A stretch of 31,498 nucleotides of DNA from contig DDIK01000031.1 of NCBI GenBank assembly GCA_002338505.1, forward strand, positions 1 through 31,498, written 5' to 3'. The notes beneath the pieces are model-generated. The model worked only from the letters and a program-made list of their open reading frames with translations. It was not told the origin of the DNA and did no database searches. The DNA is from Bacteriovorax sp. UBA1852. GTDB taxonomy: Bacteria > Bdellovibrionota > Bacteriovoracia > Bacteriovoracales > Bacteriovoracaceae. Every line of letters begins with the position of its first letter. Position 1 is the first letter of the stretch. A program made the translations under genes and the position numbers. Positions 23,332-31,498 of this stretch are shown piece after piece.

Positions 23332-24438
23332 ATGGATCATCCAATAAAGAGAGACCATGCAAGGTTTCGAAAAATTATTAAAGGTAAAATTAGAGATAGT
23401 CTAAAGAAGTATATATCTCGTGGTGAAATGCCCATTCCTAAAGGTAATGGGCAATTTAAAGTTCCTATGCCTTCTATTAATACTCCTCGGTTTATCTTTG
23501 GAGACAAGAGCCAAGGTGGTTCAGGTCAAGGTGAAGGCCAGGCAGGAGATCCCGTTGATGGTGAAGGTGAACCAGGTCAAGGTGAAGCTGGAGAAGGTGA
23601 GGGGAATAAAGAATTAGATGTCGATATGAGCCTTGATGAGCTTGCTGCCATATTGGGAGATGAGCTTGAACTTCCAAAAATCGAACCTAAGGGAAAGAAG
23701 AACTTACAATCAACGGTAGATCGTTATACGAGTATTGGTACAGTTGGACCAGATTCACTTAAGCACTATAAAAGAACTTACAAAGAAGCTTTAAAAAGAC
23801 AGATTGCAATGGGGACTTATGATCCCAGTAACCCTATTGTTGTCCCAACTAAAGCTGACATGCGATACAGAAGTGCTGACACAAAAGTTGAATTTGAAAA
23901 TTCTGCTGTTGTCATCTATATGATGGACGTTTCAGGGTCGATGGGTGACGAGCAAAAAGAAATAGTTCGAACAGAGTCTTTTTGGATTAACCTCTGGTTA
24001 AAGTCACAGTATAAAGATATTGAGATACGCTATATAATTCATGATGCCACCGCAAAAGAAGTTGATGAGAATACATTCTTTAAAACACGTGAAAGTGGTG
24101 GAACTTTAATTTCTTCGGCACTTAAATTATGTAAAGAAATCATTCAAGAAGATTATAATTCAAGTGATTGGAATATATATCCCTTTCATTTCTCTGATGG
24201 TGATAATTGGTCTATGGAAGATACGAATCTCTGTTTGAATATTCTCAAAGAAGATATTATTCCAAATAGTAATGTCTTTTGTTATGGTCAAGTCGAGAGT
24301 CGTTATGGATCTGGTCAATTCTACAAAGACCTCTCCACCGCGTTTGGTGAAGAGCATGAGGATGTTATTTTAAGTAAAATTAAAAATAAAGATGCAATCC
24401 TTGGATCGATAAAAGATTTTCTTGGTAAAGGTAAATAG
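23332..24438 (+). CDS. yeaH: YeaH/YhbH family VWA-domain protein (DUF444)
   Basis: 368 residues. The basic N-terminus has RDHARFRKIIKGKIRDSLKK and the family's KVPMPSINTPRFIFGD segment. A Gly/Gln/Glu-rich spacer (60-91), built from short near-repeats of GQGE/GEGE, is characteristic. A von Willebrand A domain starts with the MIDAS motif MDVSGSMGD (198-206), and SGGT near residue 260 supplies the second metal-site element. It probably partners PrkA physically or functionally, as the genes are neighbours across many bacteria. AAAGGA is upstream of the ATG. The spacer is encoded by imperfect 9-12-base repeats at about 23514-23610 that could vary in length by slippage. Molecular function is unknown, but the family assignment is secure. 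Confidence 0.93.
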   Translation: MDHPIKRDHARFRKIIKGKIRDSLKKYISRGEMPIPKGNGQFKVPMPSINTPRFIFGDKSQGGSGQGEGQAGDPVDGEGEPGQGEAGEGEGNKELDVDMSLDELAAILGDELELPKIEPKGKKNLQSTVDRYTSIGTVGPDSLKHYKRTYKEALKRQIAMGTYDPSNPIVVPTKADMRYRSADTKVEFENSAVVIYMMDVSGSMGDEQKEIVRTESFWINLWLKSQYKDIEIRYIIHDATAKEVDENTFFKTRESGGTLISSALKLCKEIIQEDYNSSDWNIYPFHFSDGDNWSMEDTNLCLNILKEDIIPNSNVFCYGQVESRYGSGQFYKDLSTAFGEEHEDVILSKIKNKDAILGSIKDFLGKGK

Positions 24439-24452
24439 GATTAGGTAGTCAT

Positions 24453-25934
24453 ATGGATAGAACGAAACCTCTTACAGGTGAATTAGCAAAATTAAGAGAC
24501 GAGATTTTAGGATATGCTACAGACTACGGCCTAACTTTTTATCCTGTTATGTTTGAAGTCTGTAATTATGATACTGTCTGCATACTTGCTGCAAATGGTG
24601 GTTTTCCAAATCGTTATCCGCATTGGCGTTTTGGAATGGAGTATGACCAGCTCAATAAAGGTAATACTTATGGCTTTCAAAAAATATATGAACTAGTTAT
24701 CAATACAGATCCTTGTTACGCTTATTTGTTAAGCTCTAATAGGTTCGTCGATCAAAAGCTCGTTATGGCCCATGTCTATGGCCACGCTGACTTTTTTAAG
24801 AATAATGCTTGGTTTTCTTCAACAAATAGAAAGATGATGGATGTTATGGCGAATAACGGCACTAAAATCCGTAAATACATGGAGAAATACGGTGTCGATC
24901 GCGTTGAAACATTTATCGATACAATACTCTCATTCGAAAATCTTATTGATATGCTTGAGCTTGTAAAGCCAGACGCGAACTTCAAGCCACCGCAAGAAGA
25001 TGAGCTCGTTAAAGATGACCGTTCACAGTCTCTAAGATCTTTTATGGGATCAAAGCTAGGTCAAGATGAATCAGAAGTAAAAAAACAAATTGAGGAAAAC
25101 CCTCTTGATAAACTTGATGAAAAAGTTAGGGGCTCAAGAGACATAATGAAGTTTCTAATGGAGTACGCTCCAGTAGAAGAGTGGGAAGCCGACATTATTG
25201 GACTTCTTAGGGAAGAAGCGTACTATTTTCTGCCACAGAGGATTACAAAGATTATGAATGAAGGCTGGGCAAGTTACTGGCATTCAAAAATATTAACGAA
25301 TAAGGCCTTGAGATCCAGTGAGATTTTTGATTATGCTGATGTTCATTCTGGCGTTATGGCCATGAATCAACAAAATATTAATCCTTATCGTATAGGTATA
25401 GAGCTTTTTAGAGATATCGAGTATCGCTGGGATACGGGAAAGTTTGGTAAAGACTATCTTGAATGTGATAATATGACCGAAAAAGCCAATTGGAATAAGA
25501 ATACAAATCTCGGTAGAGAGAAGATATTTGAAATTCGCAAGTCACATAATGATATTACTTTTATTGATGAGTTTTTTACTCAAGAATTTTGTGAGAGAAT
25601 GCAACTCTTTACGTATAAGTATAATCCACGCACTGGCAGAAATGAAATTGAATCAAGAGAGTTTGATGACATCAAGTCAAAGCTTTTGCAGCAACTGACG
25701 AATTTTGGTAACCCAGTCATTGAGGTAGAATCCGCAAATTATAAAAACAGAGGAGATCTCCTCTTAAGACATGTTCACCAAGGTGTTGATCTCGATGTTT
25801 CTAAAACTAATGAAACCTTACGAAACATGCACCAAGTCTGGAAGCGTGGAGTTTCTATTACAACTCAAGTCGAAGGGGTTAATAAGATTATTTCCTTTGA
25901 TGGCAAAGAGATTAGCGAAGTCTCTCAAAAGTAG
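24453..25934 (+). CDS. spoVR: SpoVR family protein
   Basis: The 493-residue protein matches SpoVR/YcgB (about 470-510 residues). Conserved elements visible: FPNRYPHWRFGMEYDQL near residue 50, YAYLLSSN, VMAHVYGHADFFKNN (105-119, His-rich) followed by RKMMDVMA, WEADIIGLLREEAYYFLPQ and TKIMNEGWASYWHS with conserved His/Glu/Trp. The second half has DIEYRWDTGKFG and the C-terminal domain. Several conserved His and Glu suggest metal or cofactor binding, which is inference. In Bacillus it is needed for spore cortex formation; in non-spore-formers it accompanies yeaG-yeaH and appears under starvation or stress. Here it is the third gene of that cluster. The intergenic region after it (85 bases) holds a promoter-like element for the next gene and no clear terminator. 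Confidence 0.95.
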   Translation: MDRTKPLTGELAKLRDEILGYATDYGLTFYPVMFEVCNYDTVCILAANGGFPNRYPHWRFGMEYDQLNKGNTYGFQKIYELVINTDPCYAYLLSSNRFVDQKLVMAHVYGHADFFKNNAWFSSTNRKMMDVMANNGTKIRKYMEKYGVDRVETFIDTILSFENLIDMLELVKPDANFKPPQEDELVKDDRSQSLRSFMGSKLGQDESEVKKQIEENPLDKLDEKVRGSRDIMKFLMEYAPVEEWEADIIGLLREEAYYFLPQRITKIMNEGWASYWHSKILTNKALRSSEIFDYADVHSGVMAMNQQNINPYRIGIELFRDIEYRWDTGKFGKDYLECDNMTEKANWNKNTNLGREKIFEIRKSHNDITFIDEFFTQEFCERMQLFTYKYNPRTGRNEIESREFDDIKSKLLQQLTNFGNPVIEVESANYKNRGDLLLRHVHQGVDLDVSKTNETLRNMHQVWKRGVSITTQVEGVNKIISFDGKEISEVSQK

Positions 25935-25952
25935 TATTTCCTGAAACTCTAT

Positions 25953-25981
25953 TTGACCTCGTAAAGTATTTAAGTGAAAAT
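25953..25981 (+). promoter_or_regulatory. Candidate sigma-70 promoter for the FecR-domain gene
   Basis: TTGACC (25953-25958) and GAAAAT (25976-25981) with a 17-base spacer. The -10 is only a 4 of 6 match, so support is moderate. A 7-base inverted repeat, AGTGAAA (25973-25979) and TTTCACT (26003-26009), spans the likely transcription start and leader and could be an operator or a leader hairpin. Confidence 0.4.
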
Positions 25982-26019
25982 AATGTTTTATTCATTTATA
26001 TATTTCACTAGGATCAGGG

Positions 26020-27882
26020 ATGATTTTCATTGTTAAGCTTCTAAAGTCTTTAAAGTTTATAACTCTCTTACTTCCACTTTGTTTATTTGCAGCTAGCGAC
26101 GATGCAAAGGTTGTCAAAGTATCTGGTCGTGCAACCAAGCTCTTACCAGGCTCAATGTCCGCTAGTCTTGTAAAGATTGGGGATAAGATTCCACAAGATA
26201 CATCACTAGTCACCACAAGAAGAAGTTTTATCGTGCTCTCCCTTGCTGATGATTCTAAAGTTACTATTGGACCTAGAAGTAAGATCGTTCTAAGTTATTC
26301 AGCTAATGAGTCAGGAAGTGTTCTCTCCCTTTTAAAAGGAAAGCTTCGCTCTAAAGTAGAAAAAAATAAAAATAAAAAGCTATACATAACCACAAGATCT
26401 GCAGCCCTTGGAGTTAGAGGGACTGACTTTCAAACAATCTATAATCCACAAAATAGTATTACTAATCTTTTAACATTTAATGGTGAAGTGGAAATTGCTA
26501 AAATTAATGAGTCTGATATTAAGTATAAGACCAAGGTTGTTAATTCTTACAAGAGAACGGATAGTAACAAAGTAAAAGTTGTGAGTGAATCTTATAGAGT
26601 TCCGGTGATAGGGACGAGAGATGTTGAAACTCTACTTAGAGACAAGGAACCAGAGCTCGTGAAGGCCGGGCAGTTTTCAGGAACTGTAAGTTCTTTTGAT
26701 AGTATTTCGAAGCCTGTTAAGATCTCTCCGGTTCAACTGAGCTTACTCTATAATAATGATACTCTTTCGGAGCCTACGAGTACTTCTCCTCGTGAAATTA
26801 ATGATAGTAAAAATATAGGCACAATCTTTCAGGCTGATCAAGTGGCGCCACTTGAGGGTTATGTCGATGTTGCAAATAAAGAGTTTGCTCCTAAGTCTGG
26901 TGGAGTTATTGATTTAGAGTCTGGTCTCTACATACCACCGGGAAAAAACTCTGTTTTTGATGAAAAAAAGAGAGTTTATGTTGCAAAGTCGATTGGCCGT
27001 TTAGATTCTGCAACTGGTGCTTTTATACCACCTCAAGGATTACGAGTTGATCCAGTTTTAGGATTTCAGCCGAAAAAAAAGTCTAAGAAATTTACACCGG
27101 CATCTAAAAGAAGACTGACTGTAATTTCGAAGGCCTTAAATACAGAGATGAAAGCAGATCTCCTCGTAAAGAATAAGCAAGATGAAGTATCTCATATTTA
27201 TGACAGCCTGACCTTGAAAGAGAGATTTTCTAAAGATCATTTGATCTTTAACTTTTCAGCTTATGACTTTGAAGTTGAGGAGTCAGAAAACTCTGCAAAT
27301 CGCAATGGAAGAGAAGACTTTGTAGATGCCAAGTCTTTTGAGTTAGAGTGGCTTCTCGCAGGAAGTGGTAATTACAGACCTAGGTTAATGTTTGGTCTTG
27401 CCAGCTCTGGAAACACAGAAAGGCAGCGCAAGTATGTAAAGCCAGGGGATCAACTTTTTAGTATTGGTGTAGGTGTTGATTTTTACTTTAATTCTGAAGT
27501 CTATATTTCGTCTGATGTTACTATTAGAGAGCATCTTGTACCTAGTTACAATACTGACCTAACTGCTTCTTTGGTTTCTGTGGCGCTAAATCAAGTTGCT
27601 GTCGGCTTAAATTATGACTTTTACCGCTATAAACGATTATTACTTTTTTCATACTTTAAATTAAATACTAACTTCTATAAATCAGATAAAGATGTCTCTG
27701 TTAAAAATGGTCTTGGATTTCGTGTAGGCTTAGGCGCAGAGTATAACTTAAATAGAAGAAGCTCAATTCAGCTGAGTCTTGCTCATAGAGAACAGAATTA
27801 TCGAGTTAGAAACAACTTCTTTAACTCTAAAGTTAGAAGTCTTAAAAGCGGGCTATCTCTAAATTATAAGCACAGCTTTTAA
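26020..27882 (+). CDS. Exported FecR-domain protein with C-terminal beta-barrel
   Basis: 620 residues. Signal peptide about 1-25 (LKFITLLLPLCLFAA). A FecR-type beta domain at about 30-160 contains VSGRATKLLPG, SLVTTRRSFIVLSLADDSKVTIGP, VLSLLKGKLRS and the family's TRSAALGVRGTDFQ. A disordered middle follows. Residues about 288-358 hold near-repeats of the form G-x-hydrophobic-D-x-x-(S/T)-G-x-(Y/F)-IPP (DLESGLYIPP and DSATGAFIPP). From about 410 amphipathic strands run to a terminal Phe in LSLNYKHSF, consistent with an outer-membrane barrel. Classical FecR is an inner-membrane anti-sigma regulator; in this family type the domain is periplasmic or surface-facing with unknown ligand. The start is preceded by AGGA with a six-base gap. 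It is convergent with 27879, overlapping by 4 bases. Confidence 0.82.
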   Translation: MIFIVKLLKSLKFITLLLPLCLFAASDDAKVVKVSGRATKLLPGSMSASLVKIGDKIPQDTSLVTTRRSFIVLSLADDSKVTIGPRSKIVLSYSANESGSVLSLLKGKLRSKVEKNKNKKLYITTRSAALGVRGTDFQTIYNPQNSITNLLTFNGEVEIAKINESDIKYKTKVVNSYKRTDSNKVKVVSESYRVPVIGTRDVETLLRDKEPELVKAGQFSGTVSSFDSISKPVKISPVQLSLLYNNDTLSEPTSTSPREINDSKNIGTIFQADQVAPLEGYVDVANKEFAPKSGGVIDLESGLYIPPGKNSVFDEKKRVYVAKSIGRLDSATGAFIPPQGLRVDPVLGFQPKKKSKKFTPASKRRLTVISKALNTEMKADLLVKNKQDEVSHIYDSLTLKERFSKDHLIFNFSAYDFEVEESENSANRNGREDFVDAKSFELEWLLAGSGNYRPRLMFGLASSGNTERQRKYVKPGDQLFSIGVGVDFYFNSEVYISSDVTIREHLVPSYNTDLTASLVSVALNQVAVGLNYDFYRYKRLLLFSYFKLNTNFYKSDKDVSVKNGLGFRVGLGAEYNLNRRSSIQLSLAHREQNYRVRNNFFNSKVRSLKSGLSLNYKHSF

Positions 27883-29279
27883 TATTTGATCTCTCCCATC
27901 TTGGGGTCGGCTTGTATATCGAGCTCTTCTATATCTCTTTGGTTTATAAAGATTGAATCTTCGAACTCTTTATCATCTTTAGACATGATCTTATTTAGAT
28001 TATCGTTAAATCTATAAGTCCATTTCTCGTTCGTTTGATTCTTGTAGTGCCCAGAATAATTGTCCCAAATATCTGCCTGCATTCTCAGCCAACAGTTTAG
28101 CATGTCAAAACTCTTACAGGCATCTTCAGATGTTTCTATCCATTTTGGGTTGTCATTGTTTAGATACACATTTGTCGCCAGTATGTTTCCTTCAAATGGA
28201 AGATTATTCATATATGCATCAGCTAGAAAGTCTATTTCCTTCTGTGCTCTGAAGTAACCTTTCTCCTTATACACTAATGTTGTGTTAAAAATATATTGAT
28301 ATACTTTAAAGTCACTCATCGGGATGATTTTATTTAATGAAAGTCTGGCATTCTTGTATTGTTTATTTAGCCAAAAAACACCAAGGGCCAATTGATTTGC
28401 GTTAAGTGAGAAATTTTTCTTTTTTAATGTTGATAATAGTTGGGCGTTTGAGATTTTATATTTATTCTCTTTAATTGCGATAAGAGATTTTAGGTACAGA
28501 GCATTTGAACTGTTGATGTCTTCAATATATTCCTTTGCTTGCGTTGTCTTTGAATCATTGTGTAGGTTGTACGCTACTAGTGTTCTTAGTTCGTCATTAA
28601 GTATAGCAATACTAGGCAGAAACTCTAATGTTTTAACAATAAGATCTTCATAGTTGTATAAAATTCCAAATTTCAACCAACTCTCAACTTCTTTGAATGT
28701 TGTAAGTTGCTTGGACTTTAAGACAAGTTCCTGGAAGTAGTCATTTTTTTTATCACGATCTAGAATATGGTCATTAACGTACCTCATCCAGTCAGAATTT
28801 ATGTCGGTGTCTTCAATATTAAGTCGTGTACATCTATTAATTCCTTGCATTGATTTTTGTACGTCTGTATTTATTGACGTCAGATACTGAAGGTAACAAA
28901 TATTCTCATAAAACTTATTTTGAACAAATAATTTACTTTCAAGCAATCTATTTGCTGTGTCGAAATCTCCAAGTATGAAATAGCACTTTGCCTTAAAGAA
29001 ATATATGAGGCGTCGTATATCATCAGTGTTATATTTTATATTCAACTCGTCTAATCTATCTAAAGCATCGTCAATTCTTCCCTTTAAAATGAAGACCTTC
29101 ACTTCTTGGAAACGTCTTAAAATTGACTTCTTTTCCTTCAATGTTTGTTTAAGGAGAAATATTTGACTTTCTTTTTCTGACATCAGTGACCAGTCAATTA
29201 ACCCTTCAAGGTCTTTAAGTTGCGCGAAGCTTGACTGAAATAGTACTGTAATGGTGATAACTAAATATTTCATATACAT
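27879..29279 (-). CDS. Exported TPR-like helical protein of unknown function
   Basis: 466 residues. The N-terminal signal peptide (MYMKYLVITITVLFQSSFAQ, cleavage near residue 19) directs it to the periplasm or beyond. The rest is mostly helical with TPR-like spacing, for example IYFFKAKCYFILGDFDTANRLLESKLF, where small, aromatic and leucine positions recur, and later YKNARLSLNKII and KEKGYFRAQKEIDFLADAY. No catalytic motif was seen. The ribosome site is weak and a second in-frame ATG lies two codons on (29273), so the exact start is uncertain by two residues. It is divergent from the gene at 29343 over only 63 bases. TPR proteins usually scaffold partner proteins; a role in an envelope complex is inference. 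Confidence 0.7.
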   Translation of the reverse strand: MYMKYLVITITVLFQSSFAQLKDLEGLIDWSLMSEKESQIFLLKQTLKEKKSILRRFQEVKVFILKGRIDDALDRLDELNIKYNTDDIRRLIYFFKAKCYFILGDFDTANRLLESKLFVQNKFYENICYLQYLTSINTDVQKSMQGINRCTRLNIEDTDINSDWMRYVNDHILDRDKKNDYFQELVLKSKQLTTFKEVESWLKFGILYNYEDLIVKTLEFLPSIAILNDELRTLVAYNLHNDSKTTQAKEYIEDINSSNALYLKSLIAIKENKYKISNAQLLSTLKKKNFSLNANQLALGVFWLNKQYKNARLSLNKIIPMSDFKVYQYIFNTTLVYKEKGYFRAQKEIDFLADAYMNNLPFEGNILATNVYLNNDNPKWIETSEDACKSFDMLNCWLRMQADIWDNYSGHYKNQTNEKWTYRFNDNLNKIMSKDDKEFEDSIFINQRDIEELDIQADPKMGEIKY

Positions 29280-29325
29280 ACTATCGGTCTTATTTTGATG
29301 AACATTATTTAAGTACGACTAATAT

Positions 29326-29335
29326 TTATCGATAA
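29326..29335. repeat. Palindrome in the divergent promoter region
   Basis: TTATCGATAA, a perfect 10-base palindrome, lies 8 bases before the 29343 start codon and within the 63-base divergent gap. It contains ATCGATAA, a 6 of 8 match to the sigma-28 -10 sequence; no matching -35 was found. Weak evidence of control. Confidence 0.3.
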
Positions 29336-29342
29336 GAGAGAT

Positions 29343-31040
29343 ATGAAGATTTTTCTCTCTCTTATACTCGTACAGTTCATTTTTGCTATAGATGCTTATG
29401 AAAGTTTAGCGCTTAATAATTCTGAAATTTATCAGAGTATAAAAGATCATCGAGACATAAAAATTAGAAGCTTATCAAAAAAGCATATTAAACCTATTCG
29501 ATACTATAGAAAAATATATCAAGAAGGTTTGAGACTAACTGAAACTTGCAAGAAAAAACATAGTATAACTTATCAAGACCAATGGATAAGAGAGCAAGTT
29601 GTTAATTCATTAGTCGCAACTCTTCAGCTTAAGATAATAGACATGTCATTAAGTAATATTCCTTACTATGCCAAAAAGTTAAATTTTAGTGATGATGATT
29701 TTCAATCTTTATCTAACAAAATGACGAAGAGTATGTGTAGTAAAAACATTTCTGTAATAAGCCATCGACGTATTAGATATTTACTTAATAAGAGGTTTAC
29801 TGCCGATATTGAAGAGCTTCATAAAAATTATCAGGGTTTTAAGGACTTTGATAACAAGCTTATAGATGAGGAGATCTTTAAAAGAATATCTCGAGAAAAG
29901 CTATATCTCAAAAAATTAGAAACTGCTCTATATATGTTTAAATCAGCATGTACCTGGGGACAAGACTACACTTCACCAAGATTATTGAGTGATTATATTT
30001 CAAATCCTACTGTTATGGCCGAAATAATTAAAAGCATGAACAGTGATAAGATTGATGTTGAGAAGTACTTCAAAAATATGGTAACAAAAAAAGATTTCAA
30101 CTCTACCAAAGTGTTGTGCGATGGAATTATATGTCGCAACACTAGTTATACTAAATTCGTCTCTAAGTTTCCCTTGTCTCTGGGGAGTAGAGGTCTGATA
30201 GATGACCTCGAGGGTCTTTTTTGTACTGAGCTTAAGACTGGTAAGACAGAGCCAGAACTTCGTTTAACAGACTCTGTGAAAGAAATGCTTCAAACAAAGG
30301 ATCAAACTAAGATTAATCATGGCGTAAACTATTTCCTGTCTAGTTTGTCGGGCACACCCGTATTTAATTTATGGCCTTCTTCAGAAAGAGAATATCGCGA
30401 TCTCGTTGAGAGTTCTATCGACTCTTTTTGGAATACATGGTCAAGAAAACATATAAAAAAATATACCAATGAGGCTTCTTATGAAGAAATGATCACATTG
30501 AGGGCGACGGAGAAAGATTACTACTATGATTCATATTTTTTCAAAACTCAAATTAATCTTGCTTTAAGTTCTGGAGAGTTTGATGAAGTATTTAATAGAT
30601 CCAATAAGCTACAGATGAAATCTTCGTTCTTTCTTCCTAAGCGTGATTTGATATACTTACATAAGAATTATCTTGCCAACTGGCCAAGTAACAAAGAGAA
30701 ACTGAATCAACTAGATATTCTTCTGATGGGATATATAGAAAATGGAATTGATGATACTGATAAGTTTATTAATAAATACTTACTTGATGTTTCTATTAAG
30801 AAACTTGTGTTAAACGACTTTAAAGAGAAGTTAATGGCGCGAGATAAATTACGATTTCAGGATGGTAAGAAGAACCCAACAAGAAAGATAGAGATTCCTG
30901 TAAATTTAAATATAGGTAATTTTGCTCTCATATACTTAAAGAATAGATTCTTGATGCTAAACGGGCTAAAGAACGAGTTACGTAAGGAATCTCTTTATAA
31001 TTCTGGTGAGCGAGTGGATACTATGGAAATGAACGACTAA
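29343..31040 (+). CDS. Exported protein of unknown function with six Cys
   Basis: 565 residues, with signal peptide MKIFLSLILVQFIFA (cleavage about 15-18). The body is mainly helical and charged, with no motif I recognise. All six Cys of the mature part fall before about residue 300 (TETCKK, KSMCSK, SACTWG, VLCDGIICRN, LFCTEL), an even number consistent with disulfides in the periplasm, while the C-terminal 260 residues have none. This suggests at least two regions with different folds. AGAGAG precedes the ATG at about three bases. The stop is 18 bases before the sigma factor gene on the same strand, so they may share a transcript. No enzyme assignment is possible. Confidence 0.65.
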   Translation: MKIFLSLILVQFIFAIDAYESLALNNSEIYQSIKDHRDIKIRSLSKKHIKPIRYYRKIYQEGLRLTETCKKKHSITYQDQWIREQVVNSLVATLQLKIIDMSLSNIPYYAKKLNFSDDDFQSLSNKMTKSMCSKNISVISHRRIRYLLNKRFTADIEELHKNYQGFKDFDNKLIDEEIFKRISREKLYLKKLETALYMFKSACTWGQDYTSPRLLSDYISNPTVMAEIIKSMNSDKIDVEKYFKNMVTKKDFNSTKVLCDGIICRNTSYTKFVSKFPLSLGSRGLIDDLEGLFCTELKTGKTEPELRLTDSVKEMLQTKDQTKINHGVNYFLSSLSGTPVFNLWPSSEREYRDLVESSIDSFWNTWSRKHIKKYTNEASYEEMITLRATEKDYYYDSYFFKTQINLALSSGEFDEVFNRSNKLQMKSSFFLPKRDLIYLHKNYLANWPSNKEKLNQLDILLMGYIENGIDDTDKFINKYLLDVSIKKLVLNDFKEKLMARDKLRFQDGKKNPTRKIEIPVNLNIGNFALIYLKNRFLMLNGLKNELRKESLYNSGERVDTMEMND

Positions 31041-31058
31041 GTGTGATATTAATCTCTT

Positions 31059-31498
31059 ATGAAGAATAAAAAAAAAGATGACTCAAAAGTAATTTCAGAC
31101 TACGAAATCCTAGAAAGTGATTCCGATCAGTTTGCTGATACAGATGAATTAAAAAATGATCTTGATGATATTGACTACGCTTCAATTGTTGATATAGACG
31201 ATTCAAAAGCAGATATTAACTTGCCCATTCTAGACCAGAAGTTCTTACCTAAAATTGCCAATAAGTCAGCAAATGAACTCTCACAATATATAAAAGAAAT
31301 TAATAAATATGATCTACTATCTCGTGAACAAGAGTTGGCCCTTGCCAAACAGCTTAAAGAGACTGGTGACATTGATATTGCCAAGAAGCTAGTGGTATCC
31401 AACTTGCGCTTAGTAGTGAAAATAGCGATGGAATATAGGTATGCATATTCCAATATGATGGATTTAGTACAGGAAGGAAATATTGGATTAATGAAAGC
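31059..31498 (+). CDS. rpoH: RpoH-like sigma-70 family factor (3'-truncated)
   Basis: The reading frame is open to the window end, with 146 complete codons visible. Residues 1 to about 72 are an acidic extension (KNDLDDIDY, DIDDSKADI). Region 1.2/2.1 begins near residue 74: LSQYIKEINKYDLLSREQE, then ETGDIDIAKKLVVSNLRLVVKIAMEYR and MDLVQEGNIGLMKA, the core-binding motif of region 2. The layout, including GDIDIAKKLV.S.LR.VV, resembles heat-shock sigma-32 more than RpoD; E. coli RpoH enters this region near residue 15, so the acidic extension is unusual. The ATG has no strong ribosome site, and no better in-frame start precedes the sigma region. An alternative group-2 sigma is possible, since regions 2.4 and 4 are outside the window. 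Confidence 0.8.
   Translation, partial: MKNKKKDDSKVISDYEILESDSDQFADTDELKNDLDDIDYASIVDIDDSKADINLPILDQKFLPKIANKSANELSQYIKEINKYDLLSREQELALAKQLKETGDIDIAKKLVVSNLRLVVKIAMEYRYAYSNMMDLVQEGNIGLMK

Noticed and set aside
23514..23610. Tandem repeat as a possible mobile or CRISPR-like array
   Set aside because: It is in-frame coding for the Gly/Gln/Glu linker normal in YeaH proteins, with no spacer structure.
26020..31498. FecR/sigma (ECF) signalling unit
   Set aside because: The FecR-like gene is exported and barrel-fused, and the sigma factor is RpoH-like and more than 3 kb away.

Overview
The window is about 31.5 kb of gene-dense, AT-rich chromosomal DNA. It has no rRNA, tRNA, insertion sequence, phage or CRISPR signature that I can see. 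A complete-looking SecA with a C-terminal zinc-binding tail, an RpoH-type sigma factor, outer-membrane beta-barrel proteins and a prkA-yeaH-spoVR operon indicate a diderm bacterium. Added to these are a mevalonate-pathway operon and PilZ/GAF/NtrC-like AAA regulators. The mix fits a low-GC member of the Bdellovibrionota, most likely the Bacteriovorax/Halobacteriovorax group of predatory bacteria. That placement is inferred from gene content and composition only.

Layout. (1) 2-5156, plus strand: an isoprenoid operon of type-2 IPP isomerase (cut by the window start), class II HMG-CoA reductase, a GYDIA-family GHMP kinase, diphosphomevalonate decarboxylase and a mevalonate-kinase-like GHMP kinase. 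Genes are tightly packed or overlapping. (2) 5153-9848: a degenerate crotonase-fold protein, then a divergent pair of PilZ-GAF-AAA proteins that look like NtrC-type activators but have lost the sigma-54 contact loop and the canonical ATPase motifs. A sigma-28 (FliA)-like promoter precedes the plus-strand member. (3) 9894-11028, minus strand: thioredoxin reductase behind a 62-residue protein; a hairpin terminator separates trxB from the convergent AAA gene. (4) 11114-13763: two tandem exported proteins with related N-terminal domains and C-terminal beta-barrels. (5) 20938-13764, minus strand: PP2C phosphatase, then (behind its own good sigma-70-like promoter) an M23 endopeptidase, secA, an acidic YbjQ-like protein and a shortened glycerol-3-phosphate dehydrogenase. 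(6) 21243-25934, plus strand: prkA, yeaH, spoVR, divergent from the PP2C phosphatase gene. (7) 26020-31040: a FecR-domain/beta-barrel protein and two divergent exported helical proteins of unknown function. (8) 31059-end: the first part of a heat-shock-type sigma factor.

How the parts fit: region 1 makes and isomerises IPP from HMG-CoA; HMG-CoA synthase and thiolase are not in view and may lie upstream. Region 5 is an envelope-biogenesis block (preprotein export, peptidoglycan hydrolysis). The PP2C phosphatase beside the PrkA kinase suggests a phosphorylation/dephosphorylation pair for stress or growth-phase adaptation. Nothing here is a clear new defence or mobile system. The least explained parts are the inactive-looking AAA pair with its flagellar-type promoter, the uncertain assignment of the two GHMP kinases, a possible 42-residue ORF before prkA, and the two exported proteins at 27879-31040.
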